A program made the translations under genes and the position numbers. A stretch of DNA of 63,942 nt from Weissella fangxianensis (GTDB taxonomy: Bacteria > Bacillota > Bacilli > Lactobacillales > Lactobacillaceae): NCBI RefSeq assembly GCF_024718545.1, contig NZ_JAMXDB010000008.1, positions 1-63,942 of the forward strand, in the 5' to 3' direction. Below are positions 43,081-55,511 of this stretch, one piece after another (positions within the stretch are counted from its first letter, which is position 1; every line of letters starts with the position of its first letter). The notes beneath the pieces are model-generated. The model was not told the origin of the DNA, did not search any database, and saw nothing but the letters and a program-made list of their open reading frames with translations.

Positions 43081-43500
43081 ATGAAAAATAAACTATTAAT
43101 ACCTATAAATTTTGTCTTCATATTAGTATTCGGAATAATAATTTCTATTAATTACTGCAGACAACAAGCAGAATATAAAATAACAACAATACAACCAAAT
43201 GAATATCGTATAAACTTACAAAAGACATATCCAATTAATAATGTCCAATTAAAGGCCCTCATGAAAGGACAGTTTTTTCAAGGCTACTATATTTTTATTG
43301 GTTGTCCGACAAATCCTTATTCTCGAAAATTATCACCAGTTGTTAAACAATTATCACGGCGACAAACTGTCTACTATTTCAACACTACTAGATACCCATT
43401 GAACTCAGAATTACAAAAACTTATCTGTGATAAAAATCATTCAAAAAAGGACACTTACTTAATTCAAATACATCATGACAAACGTTATTTCATAAAATAA
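43081..43500 (+). CDS. membrane-anchored thioredoxin-fold-like protein with lost CxxC
   Basis: 139 aa: N-terminal helix (LLIPINFVFILVFGIIISI), then a small domain. GYYIFIGCPTNPYSRKLSPVV lines up with the FxGRPTCPYCRKFxPxL motif of bacteriocin-accessory thioredoxin-like proteins, but the CPYC pair reads NPYS and the Arg is Cys. Redox activity is therefore unlikely. The gene is AT-rich and has a poor RBS. It lies behind a 56-aa membrane frame; no bacteriocin or immunity gene is certain nearby. Confidence 0.55.
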   Translation: MKNKLLIPINFVFILVFGIIISINYCRQQAEYKITTIQPNEYRINLQKTYPINNVQLKALMKGQFFQGYYIFIGCPTNPYSRKLSPVVKQLSRRQTVYYFNTTRYPLNSELQKLICDKNHSKKDTYLIQIHHDKRYFIK

Positions 43501-43538
43501 ACCTCACAACATGAATCCATGTCGTGAGGCTTATTTGT
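43497..43538. terminator. bidirectional terminator
   Basis: AATAAACCTCACAACATG pairs with CATGTCGTGAGGCTTATT with two mismatches. It separates the thioredoxin-like gene from convergent lepB. Confidence 0.8.
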
Positions 43539-43548
43539 CTAACTACTT

Positions 43549-44178
43549 TTATTCAAAATACGACTTCCAAGCCGTATTAATATTTTGTTTCTTAGTATCG
43601 TTACCCCAGAATGGTACCTTAACAACACCGAGTACTTTATCGTTATCTACAAATCCCCAATAACGAGAATCATTAGAAACTGTACGATGATCGCCTAATA
43701 CAAAGTACTTACCAGCTGGTACTTTAACCGTCTTTTTACCGGTCCAACCTTGTCGATCACCCAATTGCTTAAGTGATGACCAATTACCAACTTGGTTGAC
43801 GTTGTTGGTAGCTGCTTGTTCTGATTCAGAAATGTAATCCTGATCAACAACTTTGCCATTTACTTTAAGAACACCGTCAACGGCACTAACCGTATCACCA
43901 GGCAATCCAATGACACGCTTCACATAATCCTTACTTTCAGTTGCGGTTGGATCTTCACCGTAAGCGTCAAAAACAACGACGCTACCACGATGAATCGTTT
44001 CTGTTTTTATTTTATCCGTCCTAAAAACAAAAACTCGTTCGCTATTGGTTAGATTTGGATCCATTGATGAGCCATCAACTTTAACCATGGTAAACCAAAC
44101 AGACCTTACCCCAAAAGCGATAAGTAATCCGACCAAAATTGGAATAACCCAAGACATTATTTCACGAAATGCTTTCAT
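43549..44178 (-). CDS. lepB: type I signal peptidase
   Basis: 209 aa. One N-terminal anchor (VIPILVGLLIAFGVRSVWF), catalytic S38 (VDGSSMDPNL) and K87 (DYVKRVIGLPGDTV), and box E GDHRTVSNDSRYWGFV. It removes signal peptides from secreted proteins such as the NEAT and deacetylase proteins here. Start ATG 44178 has AAGGAG 7 bases upstream; ten codons further upstream lack support. Confidence 0.92.
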   Translation of the reverse strand: MKAFREIMSWVIPILVGLLIAFGVRSVWFTMVKVDGSSMDPNLTNSERVFVFRTDKIKTETIHRGSVVVFDAYGEDPTATESKDYVKRVIGLPGDTVSAVDGVLKVNGKVVDQDYISESEQAATNNVNQVGNWSSLKQLGDRQGWTGKKTVKVPAGKYFVLGDHRTVSNDSRYWGFVDNDKVLGVVKVPFWGNDTKKQNINTAWKSYFE

Positions 44179-44281
44179 GGGTACGCTCCTTATAAATATT
44201 ATTATCAATGCTTAATTTTACCATAATTAATACTATAAGGGTTTTAAATTAAAAATAGGTTAATCCAGCAATCGTAAATAA

Positions 44282-44324
44282 AAATAGCCAGAACAAAGTA
44301 TTGCACCTTCATTCTGACTATTTA
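44282..44324 (-). terminator. terminator after yidC
   Basis: AAATAG-CAGAA pairs with TTCTG-CTATTT with one mismatch, in the gap after the yidC stop. Confidence 0.65.
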
Positions 44325-44334
44325 TTATTGATAA

Positions 44335-45168
44335 TTAACGCTTATGACGCCGTACTGCTTTACGTATTGCACGTTGCTTAGCACGTTCGGCCTCTTTCTT
44401 TGCTTCACGTTCACGACGTATTTCAAATGGGTTTTGAATTGTCCAAGTTTGGGCAACCTGGAACGCATTTGAAATCACCCAGTAAAGTGATAGGGCAGAA
44501 GGCACTGAAATGGCAAAGATGAAAATCATAATTGGCATGATATATGTCATCGATGTTGTCATACCGTTCTTTTCGGGTTGTCCCATCATCACCAAGTATG
44601 ATGAAGCAAACGTAAACAAGGCTGCCAAGATTGGCAAGATGAAGTAAGGATCACGTTCTCCAAGTTGTACCCAGAAGAAAGTCCCCGTCTCCAATACCTT
44701 TGTCGTACGAATAGCCGTATACAAGGCAATCAAGATTGGCATTTGAACAAGTAGCGGAATAAAGCTAGCAAAAGGATTGACACCTGCATCTTTATACAGT
44801 TTCTTTTGTTCTGCTTGCATTGCCTGCATTGTTTCAGGATCACGACTTGAATACTTTTGTTGTAACTTCTTTAACTCTGGTCCAATTTCTTGCATTTTGC
44901 GCATTGAACCTGTTTGATAAACCATCAAAGGTAGGATCAATAAACGAATCAGTACAGTGAAAACAATGATTCCAAAACCATAGTTATCACCAAACCAAGC
45001 TGATACACCTAAAATTGAACGTGAGAAGTTAGCAATAATGATACCACGCCAGAAACCATCGCCTGCAACATGTCCATCATACATCACTGCTGCAATAATC
45101 ATAATCAATAATGCAACAAGTGCTGTAATTGCCGAACGCATTGTAAACATTTTTCTAAGAGTCTGCAT
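44335..45168 (-). CDS. yidC: membrane protein insertase YidC/OxaA
   Basis: 277 aa. Five helices; the hydrophilic groove Arg lies in IVFTVLIRLLILPLMVYQTGSMRKMQ, with the cytoplasmic hairpin (KKLQQKYSSRDPETMQA) and FIPLLVQMPILIALYTAI. Highly basic C-terminal tail for ribosome contact. Most Gram-positive YidC proteins are lipoproteins; here the N-terminus (ALLIMIIAAVMYDGHVAG) has no Cys. Part of rpmH-rnpA-yidC. Confidence 0.93.
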   Translation of the reverse strand: MQTLRKMFTMRSAITALVALLIMIIAAVMYDGHVAGDGFWRGIIIANFSRSILGVSAWFGDNYGFGIIVFTVLIRLLILPLMVYQTGSMRKMQEIGPELKKLQQKYSSRDPETMQAMQAEQKKLYKDAGVNPFASFIPLLVQMPILIALYTAIRTTKVLETGTFFWVQLGERDPYFILPILAALFTFASSYLVMMGQPEKNGMTTSMTYIMPIMIFIFAISVPSALSLYWVISNAFQVAQTWTIQNPFEIRREREAKKEAERAKQRAIRKAVRRHKR

Positions 45169-45195
45169 TCGTTCTCTCCATATTATATTAGTTTT

Positions 45196-45552
45196 TTATT
45201 TCGTTTCCTCATCAACAAAAACATTTGCTAACTTAAAAACGTGTTCTAAATTCTTTTTGATGATCGCCATGTCTTGATCATGTGCCGATGGGCGTGCAAT
45301 AACTAAAATATCAATATCCGAACGCATTTTTGGCTTAAATTCCAAAACACTTTGGCGAATACGACGCTTTACCCACACACGCTCATGACCACGTAGACCC
45401 ACTTTTTTTGAAATAGAAATTCCTAGACGAAAGTGGGTCGGTTGTTCACGCGTCATTGTGTAAACAATAAACATTTTATTTGCGACCGAGTGATGCTGTT
45501 CAAAAACTAATTGAAAATCAGCTTCTTTTTTTACACGGTAACTCTTACGCAT
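45196..45552 (-). CDS. rnpA: ribonuclease P protein component
   Basis: 118 aa, basic. The conserved RNA-binding helix reads HERVWVKRRIRQSVLEF, preceded by RLGISISKKVG. It assists the RNase P RNA in tRNA 5' processing. Start ATG 45552 has GGAG 9 bases upstream; a TTG five codons earlier overlaps that RBS. Between rpmH and yidC as usual. Confidence 0.93.
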   Translation of the reverse strand: MRKSYRVKKEADFQLVFEQHHSVANKMFIVYTMTREQPTHFRLGISISKKVGLRGHERVWVKRRIRQSVLEFKPKMRSDIDILVIARPSAHDQDMAIIKKNLEHVFKLANVFVDEETK

Positions 45553-45660
45553 TTGTTTTTGCTCCAAACTTTTTCACGACAAAAGAAAACGCACGAATCA
45601 GCCAAAAAGCCGACTCATGCGCGATCATTATCAGTAATCCTAATAGAAGGCCTGACCTAA

Positions 45661-45795
45661 TTAGGCTGACAATACCTTGCGGCCCTTTTGGCGGCGACGT
45701 GCTAGCACCTTGCGACCGTTACTAGTGTTCATGCGCTTGCGGAAACCATGTACGCGTTCGCGGTGACGCTTCTTAGGTTGGTATGTACGCTTCAT
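45661..45795 (-). CDS. rpmH: ribosomal protein L34
   Basis: 44 aa: begins [20 protein letters not shown] and ends with [12 protein letters not shown], complete for L34. RBS GGGAGG upstream of ATG 45795. A TTGATT-17-TACAAT promoter lies upstream (45866-45894). In the 5' UTR a perfect 8-bp hairpin (TTTGGCCT/AGGCCAAA, about 45826-45850) is present. Confidence 0.97.
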   Translation of the reverse strand: MKRTYQPKKRHRERVHGFRKRMNTSNGRKVLARRRQKGRKVLSA

Positions 45796-45865
45796 ATGAA
45801 TACACCTCCCATTCGTAGTTAGATTTGGCCTGCGGTTGGCAAGGCCAAACCACAATTCGTATTCA

Positions 45866-45894
45866 ATTGTACCATCACAAATAAACCAAATCAA
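45866..45894 (-). promoter_or_regulatory. promoter of rpmH
   Basis: On minus TTGATT (45889-45894) and TACAAT (45866-45871), 17-base spacer. Confidence 0.75.
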
Positions 45895-46018
45895 GAATAT
45901 TAAACATTTTATGCTTTCTTAAGCACTTTTAAACTGAAGAAATATCATGATCACCAACTGTCTTTAAGAAAACTTTATATTTTATATAATTATCTTTTTC
46001 CAAAAGTTTTCCAAAATC

Positions 46019-46453
46019 TAACGGAGCGTTATGTTAATAAAAACAGGCAACATAACGGAGCGTTACATGAGTTTTCCCCATAATCCACAGTTTATCCACA
46101 TGTTCCACATATCGGGAAAACCAATCCCTAATTACCCTGTGGATATGTGTATAACTAATTTTAGAACGATTATGACAAGCTTTGGTTGTTAACAATTGCT
46201 TGTATATTTCTCTATTTTCCGCTAAGTTATCCACATTTTCCAGAATCGCCCTAAAAATTTGTTTCACATCCAGTTGATAACTCATATTTAGATTTCCACA
46301 GCCTGTGAATCTACCAAATTGTTACTTAAAATGGGTAAATCATTGATATAACAAGCATATTCCTTGTGGAAAACTTATCCACATACTGATAAAATGAAAT
46401 TTGTCGAATTGTGCTATTTATGAAAATAAATTCAGCAAACGTCCTGTGGAAAA
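46019..46453. other. oriC: oriC, incA-like half upstream of dnaA
   Basis: DnaA boxes: perfect at 46092-46100, 46227-46235 and 46375-46383; one mismatch at 46081-46089, 46138-46146, 46365-46373 and 46445-46453. AT-rich stretches lie on both sides (45961-46010). It covers the rpmH-dnaA gap, the usual Firmicutes position. Confidence 0.9.
46020..46064. repeat. two copies of the palindrome AACGGAGCGTT at the origin
   Basis: AACG-GAG-CGTT occurs at 46020-46030 and 46054-46064, 34 bases apart (about three helical turns), with mirror-image flanks ATGTT and AACAT between them. Not a DnaA box; may bind an origin regulator. Confidence 0.6.
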
Positions 46454-46491
46454 CCCACAAAATAGATAAAACTTTTAAAGGAGGTTACCAA

Positions 46492-47910
46492 ATGGATCCT
46501 ATCCAACTTTGGAACGCCATTAAAGAAGAGCTACGTCAAACAATCTCGCAAGGCTTTTCATATACAAATTACGTTGATACGCTCAAACCATTGCAACTGG
46601 TTGAAAACGAAAATAACACGGTAACCTTACAGTTAACCACCGCATACGAACAAGTTGCATCAGAATGGTTGAACGCAAGTAGTTCGTATTACCAAGCATT
46701 CATGCAGGCTGCCATGACTGCAACGCTAAAATTAACAGGCCAACCAACATTCATCATTCCTTCAGTAACTTATGTTTCGCCAACACCAACAACATTATTT
46801 GACTTACCAGAAGATCAAGATAAAGATGAAGAGAAAGAGCAACAACAAAGCAAAGACAGTTTGGCATCTGAATTTGTAACGCAATCAATTCTCAATCCAG
46901 AATTCCGCTTCGAAACATTTGTTTCTTCTGACGAAAATCGTGAAGCCTATGCTGTTGCACAAGCAGTAGCCGATAAACCAGGTACACAATGGAATCCACT
47001 TCTTATATATGGTGGTGTTGGTTTGGGTAAAACCCACTTGATGCAAGCAATTGGTAACAAAGTACTAGAACGTACACCCGATGCAAACGTTAAATTTATT
47101 ACAACCGAAGATTTCATCAATGACTTTACTGAAGCACTACGTCGTGGCCAAAAAGAAACCGAAGCTTTTAAACGTGAATACCGATCAACTGATTTACTCA
47201 TGGTCGATGATGTGCAGTTCTTAGCTGGTAAAGAAAAAATCCAAGAAGAGTTTTTCAATACATTTAATGCAATTACTCGTGAAAATCACCAAATTGTCCT
47301 CACATCTGATAAATTACCAAAAGAAATTCCTGGACTAGAAATGCGACTAGTCACTCGTTTCGGTCAAGGATACTCAGCAAATATTACCAAGCCTGACTTA
47401 CCAACACGTGTTGCCATTTTGAGAAACAAGTCTGATCTCGAAAATCTCAGCATTCCAAACGATGTTATCGATGAAATCGCGGCTGCCGTAGATACCAACG
47501 TTCGTGATCTAGAAGGTGTGTTCAACCAAGTTGTTGGAAAAATGCGTTTTTCAAATGTACCGATCACAGTTGAAACTGCTCGTACAATATTAGAAGCCAT
47601 GAACTTCAAACGACAACGTGCGATTACCATTCCAATCATTCAAGAAGCAGTCGCTAAATTCTTTAATGTCACTGTTCAAGATTTAAATGGTAAAAAACGT
47701 AATAAGGAAATTGTTGTCCCTCGCCAAATTGCAATGTATATTGCCCGCGAGCTAACACAGGATTCCTTACCTCAAATTGGACGATCATTTGGCGGCAAGG
47801 ATCATACAACAGTCATGCATTCTACTGAAAAAATTGAAAATGCCATCGAAAATGATAGTATTTTAGCTGAACAGGTACAGAAAATTCGTGAAGAATTGAG
47901 CAATGGGTAA
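46492..47910 (+). CDS. dnaA: chromosomal replication initiator DnaA
   Basis: 472 aa. Domain I 1-85, linker about 86-130 (acidic EDQDKDEEKEQQQ), AAA+ domain with Walker A GGVGLGKT at 174-181 and Walker B LLMVDDVQF near 235-243, and DNA-binding domain with the signature GRSFGGKDHTTVMHS. It melts oriC and loads the helicase. Start ATG 46492 has AAAGGAGG upstream; 27 in-frame codons upstream include a DnaA box and are not coding. DnaA boxes before it allow autoregulation. Confidence 0.97.
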   Translation: MDPIQLWNAIKEELRQTISQGFSYTNYVDTLKPLQLVENENNTVTLQLTTAYEQVASEWLNASSSYYQAFMQAAMTATLKLTGQPTFIIPSVTYVSPTPTTLFDLPEDQDKDEEKEQQQSKDSLASEFVTQSILNPEFRFETFVSSDENREAYAVAQAVADKPGTQWNPLLIYGGVGLGKTHLMQAIGNKVLERTPDANVKFITTEDFINDFTEALRRGQKETEAFKREYRSTDLLMVDDVQFLAGKEKIQEEFFNTFNAITRENHQIVLTSDKLPKEIPGLEMRLVTRFGQGYSANITKPDLPTRVAILRNKSDLENLSIPNDVIDEIAAAVDTNVRDLEGVFNQVVGKMRFSNVPITVETARTILEAMNFKRQRAITIPIIQEAVAKFFNVTVQDLNGKKRNKEIVVPRQIAMYIARELTQDSLPQIGRSFGGKDHTTVMHSTEKIENAIENDSILAEQVQKIREELSNG

Positions 47911-47948
47911 GGAATGACATTGTGAATAATTCACTAACTATCCAAAAG

Positions 47949-48050
47949 TTATCCACAGGTTTCTATACATAGACCAATTCGTGGTGTAATGGTATAGATT
48001 ATGGTTATCCACATTTTCCACACCCCTTATTACTATTATTATCTTTTTTA
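47949..48050. other. oriC: oriC, unwinding half between dnaA and dnaN
   Basis: Perfect DnaA boxes at 47949-47957 and 48005-48013, a near box TTTTCCACA at 48014-48022, a short C-rich spacer (CACCCC) and then five DnaA-trio repeats TAT-TAC-TAT-TAT-TAT (48028-48042) running into an AT-rich stretch. This is the order of the bacterial basal unwinding element. Confidence 0.88.
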
Positions 48051-48112
48051 TTTATAATTAAGTAAGGCATTACGCACTTCATAATTATGTTTTTGTGCAT
48101 TGAGGAGATCTT

Positions 48113-49243
48113 ATGGAATTTACAATTAATCGAGCAGCTTTTATAAAAGCAATGAATAATGTTAATCGTGCTATTTCTTCACGAACATCAATGACGATCT
48201 TAAAAGGGATCAAATTAGTTCTTGATGAAACAGGATTGACCTTAACTGGATCAAATACAGATATTTCAATTGAAATTTTAATTCCAGTTAATGATGATGA
48301 AGCCAAATTACAAATTGTCGAATCAGGTGCCATTGTTTTACCAGCCACTTTCTTTTCAAATATCGTTAAGCGACTACCTGGTGAAACATTTAAGTTAACT
48401 AACGCTTCTGGTTTACAAACAAAAATCGCATCTGAAAATGCTGAATTTGATATTAATGGGCAAGATGCTAATAATTATCCACACCTCCCTGAAATTGAGG
48501 TTCGTAATGATTTGACGTTATCTGCTGATACATTAGATGAAATTATCCGTCAAACCGTAATTGCGGTTTCAAAGCAATTAAGTCAACCCATATTAACGGG
48601 TGTTCACTTTATTCTTGCAGGTGGTAATCTAACAGCAGTTGCAACTGATCGTCATCGTTTAGCACAACGTTCAGTTGCCTTTGATGACTCAGATGTTAAT
48701 GCGGACATTATCGTGCCAGGAACTTCATTAACACAACTACAAGCCATGTTGGATGAAGTTGAAAAAGTTGACGTTCGTGTTGCTGAAAATCAAGTAATTT
48801 TCCAATTAGGGGAAAATACAACCTTCTATTCACGTTTGTTAGAAGGAAATTATCCTGATGCATCACGGTTGATTCCAACTGAAAAGCGCACAACTTTGAC
48901 AATCAACGCACGTGATTTACTACAAACAATTGAACGTGCTGCTCTGCTGAGTCACGAAGGTCGTTCAAATGTTATTCAATTTGCAATTGCTAGTGAAAAG
49001 TCTTTGATTTCATCAAATTCACCAGAAGTTGGTCGTGTTGAAGAACAAATTTTTGCTGCTGAAACCGCTGGTGATGACCTGACGATTTCGTTTAACCCAG
49101 ATTACATGCGAGAGGCATTACGTTCATTTGGGGATGAACAAATTCAAATTGGCTTTAAAACAGCGTTGGATCCATTCACATTAGTGCCAACAAACAATGA
49201 AACAAACTTTATTCAACTGATTACGCCAGTTAGAACTTATTAA
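48113..49243 (+). CDS. dnaN: DNA polymerase III sliding clamp (beta subunit)
   Basis: 376 aa, three clamp domains. Begins MEFTINRAAFIKAMNNVNRA; VATDRHRLAQR and the C-terminal FTLVPTN...FIQLITPVRTY are typical. It tethers the polymerase to DNA. RBS GAGGAG before ATG 48113. Followed by a strong terminator. Confidence 0.97.
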   Translation: MEFTINRAAFIKAMNNVNRAISSRTSMTILKGIKLVLDETGLTLTGSNTDISIEILIPVNDDEAKLQIVESGAIVLPATFFSNIVKRLPGETFKLTNASGLQTKIASENAEFDINGQDANNYPHLPEIEVRNDLTLSADTLDEIIRQTVIAVSKQLSQPILTGVHFILAGGNLTAVATDRHRLAQRSVAFDDSDVNADIIVPGTSLTQLQAMLDEVEKVDVRVAENQVIFQLGENTTFYSRLLEGNYPDASRLIPTEKRTTLTINARDLLQTIERAALLSHEGRSNVIQFAIASEKSLISSNSPEVGRVEEQIFAAETAGDDLTISFNPDYMREALRSFGDEQIQIGFKTALDPFTLVPTNNETNFIQLITPVRTY

Positions 49244-49251
49244 AAATAGTT

Positions 49252-49303
49252 AAAAAGCCGAAAATTGCTATTTCACGACAAAAAAGCGATTTTCGGCTTT
49301 TTT
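49252..49303 (+). terminator. terminator after dnaN
   Basis: AAAAAGCCGAAAAT and ATTTTCGGCTTTTTT flank a 23-base loop. Confidence 0.85.
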
Positions 49304-49441
49304 ATTTAAATATCATTAAACAACCTGAGAGACGCTATGAAGCCGTAATTAGATTGTGAAATGCAAAAAAAAGGCGTATAATATACACAATATGGAACCG
49401 TGTAAATGCCGTTTTAACAAACGGTAGAAAGGATGGAAAAA

Positions 49442-49674
49442 TTGGCAACAGAAGTGCAAATTCAAGCACCCTTTATTACATTAGGGCAATTGTTAAAAGA
49501 GGAAAGTATCATTGCAACAGGTGGTCAGGCAAAGTGGTTCTTACGTGAAAACACTGTCTTAGTTAATGAGGAGCCTGATGATCGACGTGGTCGTAAACTA
49601 TATCCAGGAGACATCATTGCCGTCCCATCTGGTGAGCGTTTTGTTATTAATGGAACAGGTGCTAGTGCAAACTA

Positions 49675-49675
<1 letters not shown>
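49442..49675 (+). CDS. yaaA: S4-domain RNA-binding protein YaaA
   Basis: 77 aa. S4 fold: [24 protein letters not shown] and [21 protein letters not shown]. It lies between dnaN and recF as in most Firmicutes. I prefer the TTG at 49442 as start: AAAGG (49428-49432) lies 9 bases before it, while the ATG at 49433 touches the RBS. Its stop overlaps the recF start (TAATG). Confidence 0.9.
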
Positions 49676-52796
<3,121 letters not shown>

Positions 52797-52817
52797 CAGT
52801 AAAAGAAAGGAAGTCAA

Positions 52818-55409
52818 ATGGCTGAAGAAGAACAAACAAACAGCCGCATTAAACCCGCTAAGCTTGGCGAGCAAATGCGAACATCTTTCTTGGATTATGC
52901 CATGTCAGTTATTGTGGCACGTGCACTACCAGATGTACGAGATGGGTTAAAACCAGTTCATCGTCGTATTCTATATGGTATGAATGAACTGGGTGTGACA
53001 CCTGATAAACAACACAAAAAGTCAGCGCGTATTGTTGGGGATGTTATGGGAAAGTATCACCCACACGGAGATTCAGCAATCTATGAATCAATGGTCCGTA
53101 TGGCTCAGGACTTTTCATATCGTTACATGCTAGTTGATGGACACGGTAACTTTGGATCGGTCGATGGTGACCCTGCCGCCGCCATGCGTTATACCGAGGC
53201 GCGTTTGAGTAAAATTTCGACCGAAATGTTACGTGACATCAATAAAGATACGATTGATTTCCAAGAGAATTATGATGGTACTGATCGTGAACCTGTTGTT
53301 TTACCAGCTCGTTTTCCTAATTTAATAGTTAATGGAGCAAATGGTATCGCTGTTGGAATGGCTACTAATATTCCACCACACAATTTGGGAGAAGTTATTT
53401 CGGGTCTTCATATGTTAATGAAGAATCCTGATGCGACAACGGCTGACTTAATGGAGGCTATTCCAGGACCTGATTTCCCAACTGGGGCAATTGTGATGGG
53501 AAAATCTGGTATTCGTAAGGCTTACGAAACTGGAAAAGGTGTTGTGACCGTTCGTGCTAAGACGGAAATCGAAACTGAAAAATCAGGTAAAGAGCACATT
53601 ATTGTGACCGAATTGCCATATATGGTTAATAAGGCTAAATTAATTGAGCGTATTGCTGAATTGGGTCGTGATAAGCGTATCGAGGGAATTACTGGTGTCA
53701 ATGATGAGTCTGACCAAGACGGAAATCGAATTGCGATTGAAATTCGTCGTGATGTGTCAGCTTCAGTTGTATTAAACAGCTTGTATAAGAATACCTTGAT
53801 GCAGACTGGCTTTAGTTTCAATATGCTTGCCGTGCAAGATGGTCGTCCAAAGTTACTTAGCTTGAAAGACATGCTAGTTGCTTATCTAGACCATCAGCAA
53901 AAAGTTGTTCGTCGCCGAACAGAATTTGAATTGCGCAAAGCGCAAGCACGTGCCCATATCCTTGAAGGATTGCGCATCGCTTTGGATCATATTGATGCCA
54001 TTATTAATATTATTCGTCAGTCAGAAACATCAGAAATTGCCAAGCAAAAGTTAATGTCTGACTACGCTTTATCTGATAAGCAATCACAAGCTATTTTGGA
54101 TATGCGTTTGGTTCGTTTAACTGGTTTGGAACGTGACAAAATCGAGAAGGAATATCAAGGATTGTTAACATCAATTGCTGATTTCCAAGATATTTTGGCA
54201 AAGCCTGAACGAATCGATGAAATTATCTATACTGAATTACTTGAGGTGCAGTCTAAGTATGGTGATGATCGTCGTACTGAATTGCAAATCGGTGATGTGA
54301 CAAGCATTGAAGATGAAGATTTGATTGAAGAAGAAGACATCATTGTCACATTGACTCATGCTGGTTATATCAAACGAATGCTACAATCTGAATTCCGTGC
54401 GCAAAACCGTGGTGGTCGTGGTATTCAAGGAATGGGCGTCAATGATGATGACTTTATCGATGAATTGATTGGTACATCAACCCATGACACACTGTTATTC
54501 TTTACAAATTCAGGTAAAGTTTACAAGATGAAAGGTTATGAGATACCAGAATATGGTCGCACAGCCAAAGGTATTCCAGTGGTCAATTTGTTAGGTGTTG
54601 AACCTGGCGAGAGTATTCAGGCGGTAATTAACGTCCGTGGTGATGCAAGTGAAAGTGAAGACTATTTGTTCTTTACCACACGCCAAGGTGTCGTAAAGCG
54701 TACACCAGTTAATGAATTTGGTAACATTCGTACCCATGGTTTGAAAGCTATTAATTTGCACGATGGGGATGAATTGATTAACGTACTTGTGACCGATGGT
54801 GATCAAAATATTATTATTGGTACGCATGGTGGTTATGCCGTTTCATTTAACAGTGAAGCAGTCCGTTCAATGGGACGCTCTGCTGCCGGTGTTCGTGGCA
54901 TTACCCTACGTCCGGATGACTATGTTGTCGGTGCCCAAGTACTGATTGAAAATGGTCATGTGCTTATCATTACTGAAAATGGTTATGGTAAGCAAACGGC
55001 TGTTGAGCAGTATCCAATTAAGGGCCGTGGTGGTAAAGGGATTAAAACCGCCCAAGTAACAGAAAAGAATGGTCCATTGGCTGGCTTAAAGGTCGTGGAT
55101 GGTAGTGAAGATATCATGTTGACCACTAATAAGGGTGTCATGATTCGTTTCACGGTCGATTCTATTTCTGAAACTGGTCGTGCCACACAAGGTGTTCGTG
55201 TCATTCGCTTGGATGATGATTCAGCTGTGGCTACGTTTGCTAAAGTGGCACATATTGTGCCAGAAGAGGATGAAGCCGAAACAGTAGCGAGTGAAGAAAC
55301 AGTTGCTGCTGAAACCACTGGTGAGTTACCAACGGCACCTGCTGATGGTGAACAACCAGCAGAAGTCACTGAATTATTACATCGTGCTGAAGATGATGAT
55401 CAGGAGTAG
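52818..55409 (+). CDS. gyrA: DNA gyrase subunit A
   Basis: 863 aa. Catalytic Y125 in [12 protein letters not shown]; the quinolone region [10 protein letters not shown] has S86 and E90, the usual sensitive residues. The C-terminal domain has six beta-pinwheel blades with the GyrA box [11 protein letters not shown]. The acidic tail (about 815-863) is long. Starts 21 bases after gyrB, with AAAGGAAG as RBS. Confidence 0.97.
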   Translation: MAEEEQTNSRIKPAKLGEQMRTSFLDYAMSVIVARALPDVRDGLKPVHRRILYGMNELGVTPDKQHKKSARIVGDVMGKYHPHGDSAIYESMVRMAQDFSYRYMLVDGHGNFGSVDGDPAAAMRYTEARLSKISTEMLRDINKDTIDFQENYDGTDREPVVLPARFPNLIVNGANGIAVGMATNIPPHNLGEVISGLHMLMKNPDATTADLMEAIPGPDFPTGAIVMGKSGIRKAYETGKGVVTVRAKTEIETEKSGKEHIIVTELPYMVNKAKLIERIAELGRDKRIEGITGVNDESDQDGNRIAIEIRRDVSASVVLNSLYKNTLMQTGFSFNMLAVQDGRPKLLSLKDMLVAYLDHQQKVVRRRTEFELRKAQARAHILEGLRIALDHIDAIINIIRQSETSEIAKQKLMSDYALSDKQSQAILDMRLVRLTGLERDKIEKEYQGLLTSIADFQDILAKPERIDEIIYTELLEVQSKYGDDRRTELQIGDVTSIEDEDLIEEEDIIVTLTHAGYIKRMLQSEFRAQNRGGRGIQGMGVNDDDFIDELIGTSTHDTLLFFTNSGKVYKMKGYEIPEYGRTAKGIPVVNLLGVEPGESIQAVINVRGDASESEDYLFFTTRQGVVKRTPVNEFGNIRTHGLKAINLHDGDELINVLVTDGDQNIIIGTHGGYAVSFNSEAVRSMGRSAAGVRGITLRPDDYVVGAQVLIENGHVLIITENGYGKQTAVEQYPIKGRGGKGIKTAQVTEKNGPLAGLKVVDGSEDIMLTTNKGVMIRFTVDSISETGRATQGVRVIRLDDDSAVATFAKVAHIVPEEDEAETVASEETVAAETTGELPTAPADGEQPAEVTELLHRAEDDDQE

Positions 55410-55445
55410 TTTTATCTGATATCATTCATGCATTTTAAAGAACAC

Positions 55446-55480
55446 AGGCTGGGACAGATATTGACGTCCCAGCCTTTTTC
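55446..55480 (+). terminator. terminator after gyrA
   Basis: AGGCTGGGAC (55446-55455) and GTCCCAGCCT (55466-55475) followed by TTTTT. Confidence 0.9.
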
Positions 55481-55511
55481 AAAACTATTTTAAATGTAGG
55501 GGGAGCAAATA

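Noticed and set aside
46034-46285. Minus-strand frame of 83 codons in oriC
   Set aside because: It spans DnaA boxes and AT-rich origin DNA with no RBS.
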